Shown here one piece after another: positions 1 to 3,934 of a stretch of DNA of 7,543 nucleotides. The notes under the pieces are model-generated. The model saw nothing but the letters and a program-made list of their open reading frames with translations. It made no database searches and was not told the DNA's origin. Position 1 is the first letter of the stretch, and every line of letters begins with the position of its first letter. The DNA is from Elusimicrobiota bacterium. GTDB lineage: Bacteria > Elusimicrobiota > Elusimicrobia > UBA1565 > UBA9628. The stretch lies in contig JAGWMT010000149.1 in assembly GCA_028871595.1 (NCBI GenBank), positions 1 through 7,543 of the forward strand, in the 5' to 3' direction. The translations under genes and the position numbers were made by a program.

Positions 1-1386
1 CTCTTCCCGGCGAACCTGGCCATGGCGGCGGTCGGCATGGCGATCGCCGGCGGCCTGTACGCGGTCTCCACGCGCCTGACCGACCGCGGCTGGATGAAGT
101 ACTCCTTCGTCGGCCTGACCTCCTTGGCCCTGCCCCTCGCCTTCTGGGGCAACATCCCCGCGCTCCTGCTGGGCGTCCTGATCCTGGGCCTGGTCAACGC
201 GCCGAACAAGATCACCATCGACACCGTCGTCCAGCGCGAGGCCAAGCTGGACTCCGCCGACACCGGCCGCCTGCTGGGCGTGCGCTCCGCGCTCTCCTCC
301 ATCGCCTCGGCGTTCGGCTACGCGTCTTTCGGAGCGATCACCGCCGCCTTCCATCCGGCCTTCCCCACGGCGCTGTGGCCCATGTTGGCCATGTTCGCGG
401 GCATCGGCGCGCTGCTGTGGCTGGCGCCGAAGTGGCTGGGCAAGAAGCTTTCCGCCACGAACTTCACCGTGGCGCCGCCGCGCGAATATTCGCGCGAGGA
501 GCTGGCGCAGGCCGTGGCCAAGCGCGTGCGCGAGGGCGGCGTGCGCGCCATCATCACCGACTACGACGGCACCTTGATGGACAAGACGCCCGACGACAAG
601 GCCGTGCCCGCCTCCGCGGAGCTGGCGGCCATCATCGCCAGCCTTCGCCGCCACGGCGTGACCGTGGTGATTTCCACGAATCACTTCTTCACCGGCGATC
701 ACAACGGGATGACCAACCTGCTGGGCGACCGCCTGGACGCGAAGACCCGCGCCGGGATGTACTACGCGGTGCAGTCGGGCGCGCGGATCTACCGCTACAA
801 CGACGACGGCTCCATCCCGTCCGAGCCGGTCTGGAAGGAGACCTCCTTCGACGACGCGGAGCGCGCCAAGATCACGCCCGTTTTCGAGGCCGCGGCCGCC
901 AAGGTCGGTCTGGCGCCCGGGGACTACAAGATCTTCCACGAGGACAGCCGCACCTTGATCGAGCTGCGCAATCACCAGGACCGCGACGAGGCCCTCTACC
1001 ACGCGCTGGCCGACGCCAACAAGGCCGCCGGCTTCGGCTACCTGGTCCAGCTCAAGCCCATGCCCACGATGCGGCACGTCCCGTACGTGCAGTACTTCAA
1101 GGCGCACAAGGGCACCGGCGCCCGCAAGGCCGTGGACATCCTGAAGTCCCAGGGGCTGCTCGACGATGAGTCTCAGGCGTTGGTCCTGGGCGACGACTTT
1201 AAAGCCGAAGGCAACGATCTGTACATGGCCCAGGCGTTGCCGGGGGCGTTGGCGGTGTCGGTCGGCAAGACCGCGGACTCGCGCGTGCCCAACGTGATGC
1301 AGTCCGCCGTCCGCGGCGCGGCCGAGACGCGTGAACTTCTGACCCGTCTCAATCAGATTCTCGACGAACAGGCCGCGGCGAAATGA
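1..1386 (+). CDS. MFS-type transporter C-terminal part fused to a HAD-IIB-like phosphatase (5' partial)
   Basis: The reading frame is open from base 1, so the first in-frame ATG at 22 is probably internal. Residues are numbered from that Met. Residues 1-135 hold about five hydrophobic segments (about 1-18, 27-42, 45-60, 90-110, 116-135), consistent with the last helices of a major facilitator transporter. After a short charged linker comes a HAD hydrolase domain: motif I DYDGT at 180-184 (nucleophile D180, acid/base D182), motif II S218/T219 in VVISTNH, a motif III lysine at K363 in HKGTGARK, and motif IV GDDFKAEGND at 390-399. The region between motifs II and III is long, as in the type IIB cap of the Cof, trehalose- and sucrose-phosphatase groups. 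The HAD domain should be cytoplasmic and act on a phosphorylated small molecule, perhaps a sugar phosphate. The transported substrate is unknown. The HAD call is strong; the MFS call rests on hydrophobicity and general look. Confidence 0.85.
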   Translation, partial: LFPANLAMAAVGMAIAGGLYAVSTRLTDRGWMKYSFVGLTSLALPLAFWGNIPALLLGVLILGLVNAPNKITIDTVVQREAKLDSADTGRLLGVRSALSSIASAFGYASFGAITAAFHPAFPTALWPMLAMFAGIGALLWLAPKWLGKKLSATNFTVAPPREYSREELAQAVAKRVREGGVRAIITDYDGTLMDKTPDDKAVPASAELAAIIASLRRHGVTVVISTNHFFTGDHNGMTNLLGDRLDAKTRAGMYYAVQSGARIYRYNDDGSIPSEPVWKETSFDDAERAKITPVFEAAAAKVGLAPGDYKIFHEDSRTLIELRNHQDRDEALYHALADANKAAGFGYLVQLKPMPTMRHVPYVQYFKAHKGTGARKAVDILKSQGLLDDESQALVLGDDFKAEGNDLYMAQALPGALAVSVGKTADSRVPNVMQSAVRGAAETRELLTRLNQILDEQAAAK

Positions 1387-2108
1387 CGTTCTTCCATCGG
1401 TGTATCGCCGTCGGTGCCCTGATTACTTCTCTCTCCGTTATGCCTTGCCTGGCCGCCGGTCTGTCCTGCCCGGCCGAAGGATTGGACAAAGACGGTCACG
1501 GTTCGGCGTTGTTGTTTTCGGCGTTGCCGTTGGGCAAAACGAAGTTTGCTCGTCGGTGGTCGAAGGCGCAGAAGGAGCTGACCAAAGAGTTCCCTGGTCT
1601 TCGCTTCGAAAAAACGGAGAATCTCCACATCACCCTCTCCTTCGACGGCCCCGGTTGGGATCCGGCGAAGATCGATCTTCGCGAGAAGTACGGCCTCGAC
1701 GGTCCGGACCTGTCCAGCGGTCCGCTCAAGATGAAGGGGACCCCGGATCTTTTCGGCGGCAAGAAAGAGGTCGTCGCGCTCCACATGACGCCGGTCCCCG
1801 ACGAGTGGGCGAACCGCCTCATGAAGGACCGCCAGACCATGATCGACCTGGGCCTGCGGAAACATGACCGCTTCGACGGCGTGTTCACCGCTCACGTCTC
1901 TTTGGCTTCGGCCCCAAGGCCCGACGAGCAGCGGGCCGAGTTGGCCCGTTTCGAGAAATGGATGTCCGATCACGCGGCGCGTTTCGGCGGCCTGAACATC
2001 CCCATCACCCGCGCGGTCAAGCCCGCCTACTTCGTGGTCCTCGGCAAGGCCGAGTCGACCCGCTTCGTCCCGCTGCGCGAGTACTGCGCCGCGCCTGTCG
2101 CGCGCTAA
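1383..2108 (+). CDS. Exported 2H (LigT-like) phosphoesterase
   Basis: A 241-residue protein with the two signature motifs of the 2H phosphoesterase superfamily: HIT at 82-84 (in LHITLSF) and HVS at 171-173 (in AHVSLA). In this family the two histidines form the active site and act on 2',3'-cyclic or 2'-5' phosphodiester bonds of RNA or nucleotides. The N-terminus reads as a Sec signal peptide, with a hydrophobic stretch at about 7-26 and a likely cut near LAA at 28-30. Export is unusual, because most bacterial LigT/ThpR proteins are cytosolic. The ATG overlaps the previous stop as ATGA and has no clear Shine-Dalgarno, so translation is probably coupled to the upstream transporter-phosphatase. 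The 5' third uses more T-ending codons than its neighbours. Residues 88-165 match no subfamily I recognise, so the substrate is open. It could be an RNA 2',3'-cyclic phosphodiesterase or act on another cyclic phosphate. Confidence 0.8.
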   Translation: MTFFHRCIAVGALITSLSVMPCLAAGLSCPAEGLDKDGHGSALLFSALPLGKTKFARRWSKAQKELTKEFPGLRFEKTENLHITLSFDGPGWDPAKIDLREKYGLDGPDLSSGPLKMKGTPDLFGGKKEVVALHMTPVPDEWANRLMKDRQTMIDLGLRKHDRFDGVFTAHVSLASAPRPDEQRAELARFEKWMSDHAARFGGLNIPITRAVKPAYFVVLGKAESTRFVPLREYCAAPVAR

Positions 2109-2118
2109 GGTCTTCTCG

Positions 2119-2137
2119 ACGGCGCTTCAACCGCCGT
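2119..2137 (+). terminator. Possible weak terminator hairpin between convergent genes
   Basis: A perfect 6-bp stem, ACGGCG at 2119-2124 and CGCCGT at 2132-2137, with a 7-base loop. It is followed by ATTTCG, a poor U-tract. It begins 10 bases after the stop of the 2H phosphoesterase gene and overlaps the last codons of the convergent small gene. It is a plausible end for the rightward transcript, but weak. Confidence 0.3.
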
Positions 2138-2441
2138 ATTTCGTCATGCGATCGAGGATGAGCGACGTTTCCGCTTTGCTGGCGTACTTGATATCGGTCA
2201 TCGGCGGGAAGCCCTGGTCGCGTCCGCTGGCGATGTCGGCCAGGAAGAGGCGCGTGACGCGGCACGCGTCGTAGTCGGGGCCCGCGCCCGCCCTTGCGTC
2301 GCAGAGCGCCTTGTCGGCCGGGGCGAGCCCGCGCGCGAGGAGCGCGTTCTGGTAGGCGACATGCGGGTTGCTCTGCGCGAACGCCGACGCGGCGGTGAAG
2401 AGCAGTCCGGCGAACAGGAATGGAGCGATGGCGGCTTTCAT
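2127..2441 (-). CDS. Small secreted protein of unknown function
   Basis: A 104-residue product I do not recognise. Residues 1-22 form a clear Sec signal peptide (K2, hydrophobic core at about 3-18, cut after AFA at 20-22). The mature part of about 82 residues is mixed charged and polar, with exactly two cysteines, C47 and C60, which could form one disulfide in the periplasm, and no membrane helix. I chose the ATG at 2441 over the in-frame GTG at 2459 because a good Shine-Dalgarno (GAGGTG) sits 5 bases upstream of it and the signal peptide starts there. The gene is monocistronic and convergent with the 2H phosphoesterase gene (18 bases between stops). It is transcribed away from the proline-periodic repeat gene and has its own consensus-like promoter. 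Confidence 0.75.
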   Translation of the reverse strand: MKAAIAPFLFAGLLFTAASAFAQSNPHVAYQNALLARGLAPADKALCDARAGAGPDYDACRVTRLFLADIASGRDQGFPPMTDIKYASKAETSLILDRMTKYGG

Positions 2442-2446
2442 CAGGG

Positions 2447-2452
2447 CACCTC
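2447..2452 (-). promoter_or_regulatory. Shine-Dalgarno of the small secreted protein gene
   Basis: GAGGTG on the minus strand, 5 bases before the ATG at 2441. It decides the start in favour of 2441. It is the clearest Shine-Dalgarno of any gene start in the window. Confidence 0.7.
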
Positions 2453-2473
2453 GCCTCACGAGCGGTCAGCTTC

Positions 2474-2502
2474 AGTTTAGAGGCCGCCGCTTGCCCTGTC
2501 AA
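2474..2502 (-). promoter_or_regulatory. Sigma70-like promoter of the small secreted protein gene
   Basis: On the minus strand a perfect -35 TTGACA (2502-2497), a 17-base spacer and the -10 TAAACT (2479-2474, four of six matches). Transcription would start near 2467, giving a leader of about 26 bases that contains the Shine-Dalgarno. The -35 overlaps the edge of a 10-base palindrome, AAGGGCCCTT, at 2501-2510. Confidence 0.7.
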
Positions 2503-2534
2503 GGGCCCTTCTTACCAAATTCGCTCGAGATCCC

Positions 2535-3371
2535 ATGATCAGGGAGATGGGTCTTTGGACCCCTGTGGCGGCGCATGTAAAACGCTATTCTGACTCAGTG
2601 AAGAATTCGCTTGCCGCCGTGAGCGTGATCGGCCTGCTCGGAGCTTCCGGCCTCGTCGCCTGGTCGGTCCTATCCCGCCCGGACGCGACCCTTATTACCT
2701 CCGAACAGGCGAATTCATTCGATTTGAAGATCGTGTCCCCTCAGGAACGTCCGATGGCCGCGCACGTCCCGGTCGAGGAGATGCGCGACGCGGTCGCTTC
2801 TCCTGTTTCGCCGCGGCCCATCGCGATGGACGGGATGCTCGTTCCGGCGGCCGCGCCCGTGCCACCGTCCAAGCCGGCGTTCCGCTCGTTCTTGACGCCG
2901 CGGCTGGAGAGCGGCGTCCTGAAAAGCCGCTTCTTCGCGGCGATGCTGGGCGCGCCGGCGCGGTTCCTGGCCGGATCCGGACCGTTGAAGAGCCCGCGCG
3001 CGTTCCGGGCCTTCCTGGACGACAAAGGCGCGGTGGACGGTTACCTGAACTCGACCGTGGTTCGCGTCGTCCTCAACAGTCCGGCGGCGGCCAAAGCCGT
3101 CCTGGAAAGCCCGTCGCTGGTGAAGGCCTTCCTGGGCAGTCCGGCTCTGCGCGATCCCGGCGTCGTGCGCGCGCTCGTGACGAGCCCCATGGTCCTGAAG
3201 ATGCTGGACTGCCCCGGCGTCCAAGAGGCGCTCGCCGATCCGGCGGTGATCCGGAGCATGACCGCCGACCCGGAGACCTTGCGCTGGCTGGGCGAGAACC
3301 CGGATGCGGTCCGCGCGATGGGGTCCATTGCTCCGGCGCTGGCCGGCTCGCTCCGCGCCTCGGGCCGCTGA
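2535..3371 (+). CDS. Membrane-anchored protein with proline-periodic helical repeats
   Basis: A 278-residue protein with no family I can name. One hydrophobic segment lies at about 26-46, preceded by K16, R17 and K23, so it probably anchors the protein with the C-terminus outside the cytoplasm. A proline- and alanine-rich linker follows (about 75-115). From about 150 to 262 the chain repeats a helix-like unit ending in SP, DP or NP. Prolines fall at 183, 193, 203, 208, 218, 227, 236, 246 and 256, with hydrophobic pairs and a K or R between them. The look resembles the DP/STI1-type helical repeats of Hop co-chaperones, but this is resemblance only. The start is uncertain: the ATG at 2535 has no Shine-Dalgarno, an ATG at 2547 is possible, and a GTG at 2598 (residue 22) sits 6 bases after a TATTCT box, in front of the membrane helix. 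The gene is convergent with the knottin lipoprotein gene, 10 bases apart. Confidence 0.75.
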   Translation: MIREMGLWTPVAAHVKRYSDSVKNSLAAVSVIGLLGASGLVAWSVLSRPDATLITSEQANSFDLKIVSPQERPMAAHVPVEEMRDAVASPVSPRPIAMDGMLVPAAAPVPPSKPAFRSFLTPRLESGVLKSRFFAAMLGAPARFLAGSGPLKSPRAFRAFLDDKGAVDGYLNSTVVRVVLNSPAAAKAVLESPSLVKAFLGSPALRDPGVVRALVTSPMVLKMLDCPGVQEALADPAVIRSMTADPETLRWLGENPDAVRAMGSIAPALAGSLRASGR

Positions 3372-3381
3372 CCCGCCGCCG

Positions 3382-3849
3382 CTACTGGCAGAAACCGCCG
3401 CTGCAGGTCAATGTGCCGCAGCATTGGGACGACGCGTTGCAGGCCGTTCCCCGCGACGAGCAGGAACCGTCCGTGCACACCGAGCCGTTGCAGGTGAGCG
3501 TCCCGCAGCATTGCGAGGAGGAACCGCACGCCCCGCCGCTGTCCGTGCAGGCGTTGAGGCCGGTGCAGACGCCGTTGGAACACGTCAGGCTGCCGCAGCA
3601 GTCGGCGCCGCTCGAGCAGCGGGTTCCGGCGGACTGGCAGGAACCGCCGCTGCAGACCTTATTGCCGTTGCAGGTGAGCACGCCGCAGCAGTCGCCGCTG
3701 GTGTTGCAGGTCTGATTGGAGGACTGACAAGGGCCGGTTTGGGAGCCGCCGGGAATGGTATTGGTGTCCACGCCCTTGGGGCAGGCGCACAGCGCCAGTG
3801 CGGAACACAGCAGGGCCGACCAGGCCAGGACGCGGGATCGTGGGGGCAT
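3382..3849 (-). CDS. Lipoprotein with four tandem six-cysteine knottin-like modules
   Basis: A 155-residue protein with a short lipoprotein signal peptide: R4 and R6, a hydrophobic core at about 7-20, and lipobox LCAC with C23 as the likely lipidated residue. After a small G/S/T-rich spacer come four modules of 29-30 residues with nearly invariant cysteine spacing C-x6-C-x5-CC-x4-C-x4-5-C. They start at C41, C71, C101 and C130 and end at C66, C95, C125 and C154. This is the six-cysteine pattern of inhibitor-cystine-knot (knottin) folds, with the core CCGxLTC repeated. All 24 cysteines are paired in number, as expected for disulfides formed outside the cytoplasm. Between cysteines the modules are rich in G, S, T and N. 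I chose the ATG at 3849 because the signal peptide starts there; no Shine-Dalgarno precedes it. The function is unknown: a surface adhesin, protease inhibitor, toxin-like ligand or structural spacer are all possible. The gene is divergent from the receptor kinase. Confidence 0.85.
   Translation of the reverse strand: MPPRSRVLAWSALLCSALALCACPKGVDTNTIPGGSQTGPCQSSNQTCNTSGDCCGVLTCNGNKVCSGGSCQSAGTRCSSGADCCGSLTCSNGVCTGLNACTDSGGACGSSSQCCGTLTCNGSVCTDGSCSSRGTACNASSQCCGTLTCSGGFCQ
3388..3729 (-). repeat. Four tandem coding repeats of 87-90 bp
   Basis: The knottin modules are also visible as DNA repeats. The plus-strand sequence CCGCAGCA followed by TT or GT recurs at 3416, 3503, 3593 and 3683, giving steps of 87, 90 and 90 bases, all multiples of three. 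Blocks such as CCGTTGCAGGTGAGC recur between modules. This points to growth by in-frame duplication, and module number could vary between strains. Confidence 0.85.
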
Positions 3850-3854
3850 TCGGT

Positions 3855-3883
3855 AGTTTAACGCGGCCGAAGCGTTCGCGCAA
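3855..3883 (-). promoter_or_regulatory. Promoter-like element of the knottin lipoprotein gene
   Basis: On the minus strand TTGCGC (3883-3878, four of six matches), a 17-base spacer and TAAACT (3860-3855). The -10 ends only 5 bases before the ATG at 3849, so transcription would start at or next to the start codon, giving a leaderless mRNA. The same TAAACT -10 occurs in the promoter of the small secreted protein gene. Confidence 0.5.
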
Positions 3884-3893
3884 GCCCCCCTTC

Positions 3894-3922
3894 TTGACAA
3901 CGGACGAACGGGGCTCTACACT
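3894..3922 (+). promoter_or_regulatory. Sigma70-like promoter of the receptor kinase gene
   Basis: A perfect -35 TTGACA (3894-3899), a 17-base spacer and -10 TACACT (3917-3922). The expected start near 3929 leaves about 6 bases before the ATG at 3935, with no room for a Shine-Dalgarno. It lies back to back with the minus-strand promoter of the knottin gene, with 10 bases between the two -35 boxes. Confidence 0.65.
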
Positions 3923-3934
3923 GAGCGGACCGCC

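Noticed and set aside
375..1169. Long open frame on the plus strand inside the transporter-phosphatase gene
   Set aside because: Its translation is Arg/Gly/Ala-rich low-complexity, typical of an off-frame reading of GC-rich DNA, while the overlapping frame carries all HAD motifs.
1383..1480. Lipobox at the cysteine in VMPC of the 2H phosphoesterase
   Set aside because: Proline just before the cysteine is not accepted in lipoboxes, so an ordinary signal peptide is more likely.
3060..3323. Calling the proline-periodic protein a Hop/STI1 co-chaperone
   Set aside because: Only the spacing and proline pattern resemble DP/STI1 modules. There are no TPRs in this protein and its predicted location is outside the cytoplasm, so the name would overreach.
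3388..3729. Regular repeats considered as a CRISPR array
   Set aside because: The repeats have imperfect units, periods of 87-90 bases in multiples of three and a cysteine code in frame. There are no short identical repeats with unique spacers and no cas genes.
3304..3861. Plus-strand open frames across the knottin gene
   Set aside because: They are antisense to a frame with strictly spaced cysteines, a lipobox and a fitting promoter. Their own translations are low in complexity and have no start signals.
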